This document shows positions 24,151 through 32,692 of a DNA stretch of 34,038 nt, piece by piece. Both the position numbers and the translations under genes were made by a program. The stretch's first letter is position 1. Each line of letters begins with the position of its first letter. The notes below the pieces were generated by a model. That model was not told where the DNA came from. It did not search any database and was given only the letters and a program-made list of their open reading frames with translations. This DNA comes from Chromera velia (taxonomy: Eukaryota > Sar > Chromeraceae), in the NCBI GenBank assembly GCA_018398765.1, contig JAHBMJ010000024.1, positions 94,661 to 128,698 on the forward strand, read 5' to 3'.

Positions 24151-25458
24151 CTTCCCCCCCCCACTCGCTTCCCCCAAAACTTGCCGATGCAACAGCCTCT
24201 GTCATCTTCTGGTCTGGCGCACGGCCCGACTGGCCTCTGTATCTCTGCATGGTGTGGCGGGGAATTTTTACGACACAAACAAAGAGATCTCCCAGGTGCT
24301 GATCTACGGACCTCACGAAGACCCAAACACTCCCAGGGCGGAGTGGCCGAAACGGAAGACCGTCGAACTTCCCAACTACCTGTGCCTCGTAGTGAATTGA
24401 GCCGCTTCAAGAAAGGCTCGACTCAGCTTCCCGCGACAAAGGAGGAGATAGACTCTGGGACGCACAGGGTGGCGGCCCTCAAGGAATGGCTGGTGAACAT
24501 CGTGGGAAACAAGGTCCTGGGAAGGAAGGTGAAGAAGGCGGAGGTACGTGCGGTGGTGGGAATGGGGTGGCGATGCACATGGAAGGAGCGGGACGACGGG
24601 TCAAGGAAGCCAAAGTGTCGCTTTTTCGCGAAGGGCTTTCTCGACGGTAGGTCCGTCGACACATATGTCGGTACCCCCTCGGTGGCGGGTATCAACTGTG
24701 TGGCTCTGTTCATTGTGTCGCAGGAGATGGAGATGGGGGCGGCAGACGTTACTGCTGCCTTCCTGACGTCGAAAGATCACAACCAGGAGAGGGTCGGTGC
24801 AACCCTCCCGAAGGTCCTTCCCGAGTACCCCAAGGAGTCCCCGTTTCCGGACGTCCCTCAGGAGAGGTACGAGGAGCTCGTAAAGGAAGCCCGCAAGTTT
24901 GAGGCGGGGGAGACGTATCTCATAGAGATGGGTCTCTATGGGCTGCCCTGTGCAGCGCAGCTCTTCGACGCCAAGTTGGAGGGGGTCTGCAAGAAATTGG
25001 GCTTTCGGTGTGTGGACACGGCGATCGCAGTGAGAGGGAAGAAGGGGGAGCCAGCCACAGCGGTCATCATGAACTGGATCGATGACTTGCTGACGGGAGC
25101 CAGCAAGGAGGAGCACGGGAAGCTTCAGGCCACCCTCAACAAGGAGTTGGGGTTTGGCTCGGTGTGCGTCATCGGGCAGGGCTCTGAGCGAAAGTTCTCT
25201 GGGGTCGACATAGAGAGGGTGGGACCGAGAGAAGTGATTCTCTCCCAGGCCTCTTACTTGGAAAATACCGACACCGCTCCCCTCTGGGAGATTTTGAAGG
25301 AACGGCGCCCCCAGAAGCCCTGGAGAGGTCTCGACGGGAAGTCGGCAGAGCCGTCAAAGGACGAGGAGGTGGATGAGGCCTACGAGAAGCCGTTGCCCTC
25401 ATCCATCCTCGCACTCTGCCCACCCTTCCAATCCCCTTGTCTTTCCTATAAATTCTGA
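23962..25458 (+). CDS. Ty1/copia-type reverse transcriptase, long open frame, 3'-truncated
   Basis: Copies element RNA into DNA. The conserved core (about 24440-25270) shows WRCTWKERDDGSRKPKCRFF-AKGF (the copia YKARLVAKGF region), ADVTAAFL with the first catalytic Asp (codon 24745, residue 262), YLIEMGLYGLPCAAQLFD (copia LxKSLYGLKQAPR region) and NWIDDLL with the Asp pair (codons 25081 and 25084), in place of the usual YVDD. All three catalytic Asp are present. The frame loses similarity near 25330-25400 and has no RNase H, so it is truncated; no integrase is seen upstream. A better frame may replace it briefly at 24230-24395 (NFYDTNKEISQVLIYGPHED), so the leader part is probably degraded. 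The first ATG (23962) is not necessarily the true start. Confidence 0.85.
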   Translation: MRLRTLLMKKSNFARRSFTSPSSPVNADHPVGKVQNHTSFFQPVSGSLNADRPVGSVQFQTALLPPPTRFPQNLPMQQPLSSSGLAHGPTGLCISAWCGGEFLRHKQRDLPGADLRTSRRPKHSQGGVAETEDRRTSQLPVPRSELSRFKKGSTQLPATKEEIDSGTHRVAALKEWLVNIVGNKVLGRKVKKAEVRAVVGMGWRCTWKERDDGSRKPKCRFFAKGFLDGRSVDTYVGTPSVAGINCVALFIVSQEMEMGAADVTAAFLTSKDHNQERVGATLPKVLPEYPKESPFPDVPQERYEELVKEARKFEAGETYLIEMGLYGLPCAAQLFDAKLEGVCKKLGFRCVDTAIAVRGKKGEPATAVIMNWIDDLLTGASKEEHGKLQATLNKELGFGSVCVIGQGSERKFSGVDIERVGPREVILSQASYLENTDTAPLWEILKERRPQKPWRGLDGKSAEPSKDEEVDEAYEKPLPSSILALCPPFQSPCLSYKF

Positions 25459-26222
25459 AAATTCTTCTCCTCACTGTTCAGGTTCTTATGCGCCGAAAAC
25501 TGAGAATCGTACGCTTGAATTTTCTGATACAAGAAATCAGTTTCTTCAGTCTAACCTTTCTACTTTTCCTAGTGCGAAAAGCGCACAACCTCTGCCTCTT
25601 TTTCAACCTAAAGTTGGCATAGAAATAGGAAAAGAGAACGAAAAAGATGAGGAATTTAGTTGTTCCAGAAAGCCTGTCTGCGAGCCTATAGACTTGCTAC
25701 AGAGCGAAACTATGAGTCTGAAATAAAACTCATCAAAGACCAAAAACAGGAAAGAGAGAGTGAAGCAGACCTTCGGCACCGTGACAAGTTGGTCGGACAA
25801 ATCCTAGAAAAAATAGAGCAGATGCCTAAAGAAACACAATTCTCTTTGTGCCTAAAGGAACAGCGATTAAAGGCAATCCTTTTCTGCGTGAGAAGGTCGC
25901 TCGTCAGAAACGACAATTCCTCAACCTTTGCAGAAACATGACAGAGCCGTATCGTCTAGCCGTGCAAAGTGAGGTGACAGAACGATCTCTTGATGGTTTC
26001 CCTCGAAGAGCAATTGAGCTGCAACCTGAGGCAATTCAGTATGAAATGCGTGCTGCTGGTATGCAGATTCAAAAGTACCTCTGGCCGGAAGAGGAACAAA
26101 ACACCATTCCCTACCGGCTGACGTTTACGGACTTGGAGGCTATCACTGCCCACATGCAGGGGTACTCTCTGGATCTCCTTTTGCTTCGGCCCATGGAGAT
26201 TGTCACAAAGGTACGCAAATGA
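25373..26222 (+). pseudogene. Hypothetical coiled-coil gene in three successive frames
   Basis: Protein-like pieces follow end to end: 25430-25670 (NQFLQSNLSTFPSAKSAQPL, IEIGKENEKDEEF), 25660-25850 in the next frame (RATERN-type and ESEIKLIKDQKQERESEADL, KLVGQILEKIEQMPKETQFS), and 25848-26210 in a third (FLREKVARQKRQFLNLCRNM, EAIQYEMRAAGMQIQKYLWP). The middle part is a likely coiled coil. The last piece ends at AAAG|GTACGC (26212), a good donor. AT content is higher than around it. A broken gene or a gene with tiny introns; the family is unknown. Confidence 0.42.
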
Positions 26223-26279
26223 AAGACTGAGTCTTTTCAAAAATATGCACTCCGTCTTGCCAGGGAAGTTGAGTCGGAA

Positions 26280-27008
26280 ATGATTTTTTTGACAAAACAC
26301 ATTCTCCCTGACAGCATTAATCTGGATCCTGAGTTGCGTCATCTCCTACCATCTCCTCCATCTCTGTGTTCTTTGCAACTGCCGGTCTTGCTGATGATGT
26401 GCTCAAGCATGCATCCGATGTCCTGCAAAAAAATCTTGAGCAAATCATGTAAATCAGCGGGCTCAGCAAGGGAGAACGCAAAGAATGGTCCCGTACAAAC
26501 ACTCTCACTCTCGGTTCAGTTCCTGTTGCCAGATCGAACTTGCGTCGATTCTCATCAAACACCCAAAGACGAAATCTCACAGCAGTGGTGGCAGCAACTC
26601 CACACTGACATTAAGGGACGTTTTTGTATGTTGGTGTTGACTGTCATACTGGGCAATAAAGAGGAGCTGGGGACAGAATTTTTCTCGGAGCTGTTTCACA
26701 ATGAGGACCTGGTGATGGTAGCGTTTTCTATTCTCACCATTCCAGGTGTAGCCCCCTACAACCCGGACGAGCAACATTCGATCCTCGACACCGCAGTAGA
26801 TAATGGTCCCTGGTCCTTCGTCTGGTGGCTGGCCAAGCAGTGTCCTTCGTCTGGTGGCTATTTTGGGTTCCAAGGGTGTACGACGTTTAATTCTTTGGGG
26901 GGGGGGATGGCAGGAAGACCGGACCTGTCCTTCTGGATCCAGAGACGCTTGATCATGAACCCTTGGTTCGTACGATCCTTGCATGGGTACAATGTCAGTT
27001 CAACATGA
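26280..27008 (+). CDS. Hypothetical open frame, 242 aa, mixed quality
   Basis: A good acceptor (CTTGCCAG, about 26263) precedes the beginning (EMIFLTKHILPDSINLDPEL). Between about 26363 and 26575 another frame is clearly better (ATAGLADDVLKHASDVLQKN; after a TAA, ISGLSKGERKEWSRTNTLTL). From about 26580 this frame is again good (WWQQLHTDIKGRFCMLVLTV; KEELGTEFFSELFHNEDLVM). An 18-base direct repeat then causes the frame to shift. Near 26900 the better frame reads KTGPVLLDPETLDHEPLVRT. At least one gene is here, but the model is uncertain. Confidence 0.38.
   Translation: MIFLTKHILPDSINLDPELRHLLPSPPSLCSLQLPVLLMMCSSMHPMSCKKILSKSCKSAGSARENAKNGPVQTLSLSVQFLLPDRTCVDSHQTPKDEISQQWWQQLHTDIKGRFCMLVLTVILGNKEELGTEFFSELFHNEDLVMVAFSILTIPGVAPYNPDEQHSILDTAVDNGPWSFVWWLAKQCPSSGGYFGFQGCTTFNSLGGGMAGRPDLSFWIQRRLIMNPWFVRSLHGYNVSST
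26813..26859. repeat. 18-bp direct repeat, 29-bp offset
   Basis: GTCCTTCGTCTGGTGGCT at 26813-26830 and 26842-26859. A 29-base duplication is not a multiple of three, so it shifts the reading frame; SFVWWL is read in one frame for copy 1 and in another for copy 2. Confidence 0.93.
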
Positions 27009-27107
27009 TGTGGAACACGAGCTCTACCTGACAGACGCCTGCTCTTCTCCCTATAGGTGTCCATGCGTACCCAGAGATCGAGAGGCCAGGTCCTCTAGAA
27101 AGGAAGA

Positions 27108-27336
27108 GTGTCTCTCTTTGATTTGACTGCCGCCGTCCTACCGCCTGACGTGGTGCAAAAATCCGTCAGAATGGTTGATTTTGCGAACAGTGGTTCATCG
27201 ATCTACCGATGGAGATGTGATGGCACCCGGGAAGCCCGTGCACTGTTTTTCTCAACTTCTCTCAATTCCTCGTCATTTCTGCAGGAACGAGAGGTTCAAC
27301 GAAGGAGACCTCATCTTTGAGGACAACACCGGAAGG
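27108..27336 (+). CDS. Hypothetical exons ending at a consensus donor
   Basis: 27108 onward reads FDLTAAVLPPDVVQKSVRMV and DFANSGSSIYRWRCDG. An intron-like stretch of T/C ending in TTTCTGCAG (about 27284) precedes a short piece (RNERFNEGDLIFEDNTGR) in another frame, which meets GGTGAGTC at 27336. This fits two exons, but phases are not resolved. The family is unknown. Confidence 0.38.
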
Positions 27337-27664
27337 GTGAGTCCCGTCTTTGGTGCGTGTATCATCTCTGCATATACAAATCACATGCGTGCAAATTCAA
27401 CCAAATTCACTTCGAAACAAAATCAATGTCCTCCCTTTCGTGGTGGATTGGACTCTGTGTGCTCCTTGCTGTGCTGCTGCGTCCCTTCCCTCCCCTTAAG
27501 TTGAATGCAGGCATCGGAAGCTCTGTATTCCCCTTCGTCGAGCCGCCCGTCCAGCCTCTCGACAAGCATTGGCACCTGTCCGCCTTCGAGAGGAACCTCA
27601 CTCGTTCTCTCCCTGGGGAAGGGCCAGGACACTTCTGGGACACACTGTGCCCTCCAAGACTTAA

Positions 27665-27947
27665 GGAGAGGTGTGTGAGCTCTACGAGCATGTGGCCAAC
27701 TACATCGAAAGGACTGGCAGAGGCCCTACCCGATACCAAAGGTTCAGGCACCTCGAGTCCATACAACGTCTTCGTGCGAACGTACAGTACGAGATCTGAT
27801 GAACTCAGTCCTGTACGAGCAGAGGATGAACCGTTACTTTACTCTTTCTGCAAATATCTTCCAGACCTAACATGAGCTTTGCCCAGAAGCTGCTCGGCAC
27901 TTCCGAAATGAATAATAAGACAGTGAACCATTGTGAAGGTCATTGAG
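27665..27947 (+). pseudogene. Three short coding-like frames joined by overlapping stops and starts
   Basis: 27665-27799 reads EVCELYEHVANYIERTGRG and RYQRFRHLESIQRLRANVQY, ending in TGA. The TGA overlaps ATG 27799, which starts MNSVLYEQRMNRYFTLSANI to TAA 27868-27870. One base later ATG 27872 starts MSFAQKLLGTSEMNNKTVNH to TGA 27945. A further frame then reads IVKVIENVENVMKSIKTIYV. The pieces look like one helical protein with successive frame changes. Unrecognised. Confidence 0.42.
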
Positions 27948-27984
27948 AATGTCGAAAATGTCATGAAGAGCATAAAGACAATCT

Positions 27985-29049
27985 ATGTCAAGCAGGCAGT
28001 GCATGGCCTTTGCCAAGTCGCAGAACGGCCAGTGGAAATGTAGCTGCGGCGCTCCCCGAATGCTGGTGTTCCTTCCAGATTCTGTGTCACCGTATCCGGT
28101 GAATTTTATATATGCCCGCGAGACTCGGCTGACGGCTCTCGCCCAAGGCGGGGCTCCATTGAGGGGTGAAACGCCTGAGTTCCTCCTCTGGTACGGAGGG
28201 GGCCAGATGGGGTGGGGAGGGGGTGACAAAAACGGGGGCTTTCACCCGCCCCCGCCTCGTCTGTTTCCGACCACTGCGTACGAGACCGATGCAAGTGATG
28301 CGACAGGCAACACACTCAGCTCTCGCTGGTGGTTGACCCAGCTGGTGCAGCAAAAAGGCAGCAAGCTTCGGCTATCGAAACTGCAATCACAGGAAAAGGC
28401 AGATTTTGAAGGACTCTGGCTGCCTGAGCCGTTGCATGTACGTTTCATTTTCAAAGCAGCTGACAGCTATTCAGAGAGCTGTGTTGTGTGTCAAGGAGAA
28501 AGTCGAGAGGGTGCGAAGAAATCCAATTCTCAACTCTGCCATTGTGGCAGTTTCCCTGACGCAGACGAGAAAGCCAGAATAGCGTATGAGGAGGCAAAGA
28601 AGCAGAAGGAGGAGAAAGAGGCTGCCCTTCAGCCGGGTGCAGAAGGAGAGGAAGATTCCGAGATCGATCTGGATGAGAACGAGAATGCTTTCGTTCTTCT
28701 CATAAAGCCGAAGCAGGTGGAGGGTGCAGCAGTTGAGGTTGCTTTCGGGGTGGTCGTGGCTGAGGCTGTTCCCCTCCCGTGGAGTTCTCACGTTTTCGAG
28801 TTCCCCTCACTCGACCCGCATGCAGTGAGACTGCTATCTAGTAGTGAGGGTGCGTACTTTGCACAGCAGGTTTCCAGGATCGTGCAGGAAGTTGGGGGGA
28901 GTTATGAGGTGGGGAGATCGTCATTGAGGGAGAAGGTGGTTCATGTTGAACGTCTCATGAGTGAGAAGAGATGGTCGGAAGTGTATCTACGACGAATCCA
29001 TGGTGACAGAGGAAAGTCCCATTCCTCTCACCCAGGGCACAGGGAGTGA
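27985..29049 (+). CDS. Hypothetical protein, 354 aa, intact
   Basis: ATG 27985 opens the longest clean host-like frame. The parts are: a W-K-C-x-C-G motif near the start (QWKCSCGAPRMLVFLPDSVS); a Gly-rich hinge (YGGGQMGWGGGDKNGG); a mixed domain; CVVCQGESRE with CHCG (a C-x2-C and a C-x-C pair, possibly metal binding); a charged coiled-coil-like segment (EEAKKQKEEKEAALQ, then EGEEDSEIDLDENEN); and a C-terminal domain (VFEFPSLDPHAVRLLSSSEG, AYFAQQVSRIVQEVGG). The family is unknown. The last 50 bases overlap the next frame, and TGA 29047-29049 is one base from an ATG of that frame. Confidence 0.58.
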   Translation: MSSRQCMAFAKSQNGQWKCSCGAPRMLVFLPDSVSPYPVNFIYARETRLTALAQGGAPLRGETPEFLLWYGGGQMGWGGGDKNGGFHPPPPRLFPTTAYETDASDATGNTLSSRWWLTQLVQQKGSKLRLSKLQSQEKADFEGLWLPEPLHVRFIFKAADSYSESCVVCQGESREGAKKSNSQLCHCGSFPDADEKARIAYEEAKKQKEEKEAALQPGAEGEEDSEIDLDENENAFVLLIKPKQVEGAAVEVAFGVVVAEAVPLPWSSHVFEFPSLDPHAVRLLSSSEGAYFAQQVSRIVQEVGGSYEVGRSSLREKVVHVERLMSEKRWSEVYLRRIHGDRGKSHSSHPGHRE

Positions 29050-29743
29050 CATGAAGGTCACAATCAAAGAAGAAGCCGAAACAGCAGCAGTCTTTCCACC
29101 CAAGAAAATTCCGCGTGGAATCCACCAGCCGATCACTCGCGGAATTAACCAGCCAATTGCCCGAAGAGCCGACCCACTGAAGATCATTAGAGAGGTAATT
29201 CACACTCTCAACAAGCCCCTAAAGAACAAAAGAGGAATTAACCATCCCTTCACTCGCCGCACTCAGGTACCCACAGTCCGCCCAGTCAAGGCCGACAACC
29301 CACCGAAGCAGAAAGATATTACTGAATTGCTAGAAGAGTGGGGACGAGAGAATGGTGATTGGTTTCTGCGTCAAATCTACTTCCGAAAAGCTCCCGCCTT
29401 CAATCTCAGCATCACTCCCCTTTTGCCCCCCCCTGCCTCTACTGAAGAATTGGAGCCAGGAGAGATTGATGAGGATATGGGAGAAGAAGAGGAAGAGGAT
29501 AGAGATGCCGTGGATATGTCTTCAGGTGAGCCCTCTATTAGACAGCCGCAGAAGACTCAGCAGGAGCTCAGAAATGAGCAATTTCAGAAGTCTAGAGATG
29601 AATTGATGAGTGGATGCATGGGACCTCAGAAGGATTACCTGTGCTTATGCCACCATATATCCGTACTCGACTCTGTCCTGCAGAAAAGCCAGTTGACTGT
29701 TCCCAAACCACATGGGAAGTCACCTCGGCTCCTAGGAAACTAA
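29000..29743 (+). CDS. Hypothetical basic/acidic protein, duplicated unit 1, frame-broken at its end
   Basis: ATG 29000 has a good context (CCATGG); ATG 29051 is an alternative. It begins with KVTIKEEAE (a SUMO-type hydrophobic-K-x-E), then a short motif repeated three times (RGIHQPIT, RGINQPIA, RGINHPFT). The 537-bp duplicated unit follows from 29324: EEWGRENGDWFLRQIYF, an acidic block (GEIDEDMGEEEEEDRD) and a Cys/His-rich block (CMGPQKDYLCLCHH). Compared with unit 2 it has two extra bases near 29655, after which the correct continuation (RLCPAEKPVDCSQ; HPSPRVEKFLDGNPKRIDG) is in another frame, and this one ends at TAA 29741. The function is unknown. Confidence 0.52.
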   Translation: MVTEESPIPLTQGTGSDMKVTIKEEAETAAVFPPKKIPRGIHQPITRGINQPIARRADPLKIIREVIHTLNKPLKNKRGINHPFTRRTQVPTVRPVKADNPPKQKDITELLEEWGRENGDWFLRQIYFRKAPAFNLSITPLLPPPASTEELEPGEIDEDMGEEEEEDRDAVDMSSGEPSIRQPQKTQQELRNEQFQKSRDELMSGCMGPQKDYLCLCHHISVLDSVLQKSQLTVPKPHGKSPRLLGN

Positions 29744-29860
29744 ACCAGGATGTCACTCGAGTGACGGGGATTCATCCCTCACCCAGAGTTGAGAAATTCC
29801 TGGATGGCAATCCCAAGAGGATTGATGGGACCATCCACTATCCGGTCCGGAAGAACGACG
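29324..29860. repeat. Tandem duplication, unit 1 (537 bp)
   Basis: Roughly 80% identical by eye to 29861-30397 with few gaps. It encodes about 178 residues. A 2-base length difference near 29655 (CACCATATATCCGTACTCGAC against CACCATATCCCTATCCGAC) changes the frame within this unit. Confidence 0.9.
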
Positions 29861-30934
29861 GAATTGTCGAAACAATGGGACCTAGCAAACGGGTTTATGC
29901 GTGAAATCCAGTTGAAGTCCATCAAGGCTCCCTCAATTCAACTCAGCATAAATCCCAATCTGTCTCATACTGCCCCTACCGAAGTCGAACCAGGAGAGAT
30001 AGTAGAGCCAGAAATGGGAGAAGAGGAGGAAGCCGGAGAGGATGATCGAATGGATATCTCATCTGATGAACCGTCGGACCGACAGCATCAGAAGTCACAG
30101 CAGGAGCTCAGAAATGAGCAAGTTCAGAAGTCTAGAGATGAACTGATGAGTGGATGCATGGGACCTCAAAAAGATTACCTGTGCTTATGCCACCATATCC
30201 CTATCCGACTCTGTCCTGCAAAGAAACCGATTGATTGTTCCCAAGAACAATGGGAAATCACATCGGCCCTCAGAAAGCTTAACCAGGATACGACCAGAGT
30301 GATGAAGATTCATCCTTCACCCCGAGTCGAACAATTCCTGGATGGTCATCCTAAAAGGATTGATGGAACCATACACTATCCAGTCCGAAAGAATGACGGA
30401 AACTTTACGGTCAGCGAGAGAGTTGTTCCTGCTCTCGGTGGAGAATATTACGATCGACTGATCGTCCGATTCCCCACTGACGCATATCCCTCAGCATCAG
30501 CCGGATCACCAATGGTCAATCCCATTCTTCTTGACCAGGAAAAAGAGGATCAAGGAATTAGCAGAGAACAAGACACAGCAGAAAGAGCATTGTTAGGAGA
30601 TAAGAAGGCATATCAGTTATCAGATTTCCGGCCAGCTTCCAGCAGAACAGACCGTCGCTCCGCGATGCCCTTATCCGCGTCGCCCCTCCTCTCTGGACTC
30701 TCCTCCTCCACCTCCTTCTTCACCATCGACATGAGGCTGATCGACGGGGCGTTCCTTTGGAGAGGTCTGAACGCGCCAGAAGTCGAAGCAGCAGCAAGAG
30801 CGTCCTCAGCTCTCCACCCTCACCAAGTGGGCGCGGACCACCTTCGAATGGATAGAGTGCGCGTGCCACGACCTGAAAATGTGCTACGGCATTCTGGGCG
30901 TCGCCGGCTATCAGCTTGCCTTCGACCTCTGTAA
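29803..30934 (+). CDS. Hypothetical protein, duplicated unit 2, open
   Basis: The unit-2 frame is open throughout: GFMREIQLKSIKAPSIQLSI, acidic EMGEEEEAGEDDRMD, Cys/His block (CMGPQKDYLCLCHH, then RLCPAKKPIDCSQ), HPSPRVEQFLDGHPKRIDG and HYPVRKNDG. After the unit it goes on with YYDRLIVRFPTDAYPSASAG and a Ser-rich part. The true N-terminus is unclear: upstream sequence in this frame is the out-of-frame end of unit 1, so a start by splicing or an internal ATG is possible. After about 30770 the better frame is the next one. The Cys/His pattern is not a standard finger. Function unknown. Confidence 0.5.
29861..30397. repeat. Tandem duplication, unit 2 (537 bp)
   Basis: Directly follows unit 1 at GAATTGTCGAAAC (unit 1 begins GAATTGCTAGAAG). 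Confidence 0.9.
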
Positions 30935-30959
30935 CGGAGCTGCCCCGTTCTATATATAG
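30771..30959 (+). CDS. Hypothetical exon with a membrane-like stretch
   Basis: The frame reads KSKQQQERPQLSTLTKWART, FEWIECACHDLKMCYGILGV and AGYQLAFDLCNGAAPFY to TAG 30957-30959. GC-rich third codon positions support coding. YGILGVAGYQLAF could be a membrane segment. It probably follows the preceding frame after a shift, or is the first exon of the membrane-type gene downstream. Confidence 0.4.
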   Translation, partial: TRQKSKQQQERPQLSTLTKWARTTFEWIECACHDLKMCYGILGVAGYQLAFDLCNGAAPFYI

Positions 30960-31164
30960 TGATTAGATCTCGGTAACTCAAGGAGAAAGAGCTCGGTCTC
31001 AGCAAAGATGTCGTTCTTTGATTTTTTGGAAAGACTGCCTCGCTAGCGTGAAGGAAGAACATGAGTGAATGATGTAAGAAGGCAGGAGTAGTGTTTTAGA
31101 AGTGCGGCAGTATAAATTATATTTTCACTGATGACAAGCCAGCGAGAGAGATTGCAACTGCAAT

Positions 31165-31392
31165 TTGTACGCCGTCTACGCCTTCCTGAGCGTGTCGGGT
31201 CTAATTTTTCTTATTGGAGGGTTAAGCCCTCCCTACATTAATTACTCAGAGAATGCCAATGGAGGCAATCCTTGGATCCGCCCACAGAAAGAGGTCGTCT
31301 GCCAGGTTCTGTGCGCCGACTTCGGCGTCCTGATCGTTGCACTTCCGTACCTCCAAAATCTGGTCAGCACGTCTCCGTCTCGTCGCAAATGA
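31165..31392 (+). CDS. Hypothetical exon with two hydrophobic segments
   Basis: Reads YAVYAFLSVSGLIFLIGGL, then a polar part (SENANGGNPWIRPQKE) and VCQVLCADFGVLIVALPYL. Two possible membrane helices. It may be spliced to the frame at 31337; a GTCAGC donor-like site lies after LPYLQNL at about 31361. No ATG in a strong context. Confidence 0.38.
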   Translation: MYAVYAFLSVSGLIFLIGGLSPPYINYSENANGGNPWIRPQKEVVCQVLCADFGVLIVALPYLQNLVSTSPSRRK

Positions 31393-32535
31393 CCTGGTCC
31401 CTGGAGTGACGTATCACTTCTTGGAGTGCCCTGAAGACCGAAGGGTATTCGGCAACCCCCTCCGGTCCTTCAAGAAGGCCATGGGAGAAGGCCTGGTAGA
31501 CCTCCATGTGGGTGCGAACTTCGTGGTCGCGATCACGGTCGTCAACCCGCATCTGGCGGAGCGAGTCTGGTGGATTGTTCGATGCGCTACGATGGTCAAC
31601 GCCTTCACCTTCTGCAAGCCGATCTTTGACCTCTTCCAGAAGAACCAGGAGGACATGAACAGCCGATTCGCCAACAGCCGGACGTATTCGTACATGAGGC
31701 CGAAGATCGACCAGAGAGAGTCCGTCTACAACGTCGGAGGAATTCTGGTCAAGATGCTGTATCCATTCACGACTCCGGGGCAGCCGAAGGAGACCCAGCG
31801 CCAGGTGCGCTTCGAGCTCTTCAGATGCCAGCCTTGTCTTTGGCTCCGGTACGAGATCGGACCGAAAAACAAGTTCTGCCCTCCTGGGCTCGGTATGGAG
31901 GTCAGTAGACAGAGAGCACAGACGGTAGAACTGGGTGGTGGGTCGAGAGTTGGGATCTCTTTGTTGCCTCCTTGTTCCTTTCTCCTTGGTCGTCGTGCAT
32001 GCTGTTGCCGGCCTGGCTGGGTCTTGCCTGAATGATTTCCTTTCTCCATCAAGCTGCGTCATCCTCTCATAATATTCTCAATGCATCGGTGCAGCTCACG
32101 GTGTTGACCAATCTCGTCGTGTGGCTCTAGAAGGAGCTCTGCCATTGCATCTTCGGGAATGCAGACCGCGGTGGAGACGGAGACGGCAACCTTGTCGGAG
32201 GCGGTCCTGGCATTCCAAATGCGGTGTTCGGGGAGCAAAACCCCCAAGTGCGGCCACAGCGGCAAGCTGGATCTCAGCAACTTCCCGACTGGCTGGCTAA
32301 CACGGAGGGTCCCCCTGGAGGGACCCTAAACATGTGGAAGAAGTTCTGGTCCTTTCTGCTTGCTTCCCTCTGCGTGGCGGCAACTGCCTCATTTGCATGG
32401 CAGTATGTGGTCAGCGTCTCCCATTTTCCTCGCCCTCATTTGCAGTCGTTCTTGCTTTTTCCTTCATGCCTTCTTCTCTCGTTTTCTTCTGTGCATTCCT
32501 CCCTGCAGATCTCTCCAGGCTACCCTGTGGCCTGA
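31337..32535 (+). CDS. Candidate multi-pass membrane protein, 3' exons
   Basis: Exon 31337-31900 is strongly coding with GC-rich third positions: LVANDLVPGVTYHFLECPED, LHVGANFVVAITVVNPHLAE, RVWWIVRCATMVNAFTFC and YNVGGILVKMLYPFTTPGQ. A GTCAGT donor (31901) and GGCTCTAG acceptor (32130) give a phase-0 join to KELCHCIFGNADRGGDGDGN, a Gln/Pro-rich linker and a clear hydrophobic helix (FWSFLLASLCVAATASFAW). A further 102-base intron (32407-32508, ending CCTGCAG) would lead to ISPGYPVA and TGA; it is a multiple of three, so retention also stays open. With 30771 and 31165 this could be one polytopic membrane protein. The family is unknown. Confidence 0.5.
31901..32130 (+). other. Predicted intron, 230 bases
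   Basis: Donor GAG|GTCAGT, acceptor GGCTCTAG, phase 0. An earlier acceptor (GTGCAG, about 32094) is also in frame but then meets TAG after 11 codons; the TAG is exactly the AG of the chosen acceptor. Confidence 0.5.
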
Positions 32536-32692
32536 AAGTGGGGCCTCACACGAAGCACTCGATCGGCCACTGCCTCATCCGACGCAACAGGTGCACCGTG
32601 TGCCTCTACTTTCTGAACTCGGAGGGGTTGAAACTCCAGTTCGCGAACAAGTACGATGAAAGAGGCCAATGCCAACTTCGCCCAGGTGACAG
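32510..32692 (+). CDS. Hypothetical Cys/His segment in the next frame
   Basis: Overlapping the end of the previous gene in another frame: LPCGLKVGPHTKHSIGHCLI, RRNRCTVCLYFLNSEGLKLQ, FANKYDERGQCQLRPG. Third positions are GC-rich. C-x2-C and nearby His suggest possible metal binding. It may be the true continuation after 32508 if the upstream phase differs from my model. Confidence 0.35.

Noticed and set aside
31364-32062. 232-codon open frame on the minus strand.
   Set aside because: Mirror of the plus-strand membrane-type exon, whose third codon positions and hydrophobic segments are the better fit.
2101-32130. Stop-codon reassignment (TAG or TAA read as Gln), because several coding-like frames run straight through TAG or TAA and Gln would fit well.
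   Set aside because: The intact mariner genes and the copia reverse transcriptase and RNase H cores contain dozens of Gln codons, all CAA or CAG and none TAA or TAG, and they end at TGA or TAA. Under reassignment such clean frames would be unlikely. CAG to TAG and CAA to TAA are also the commonest decay changes. A codon-reassignment scan of the whole genome would settle it.
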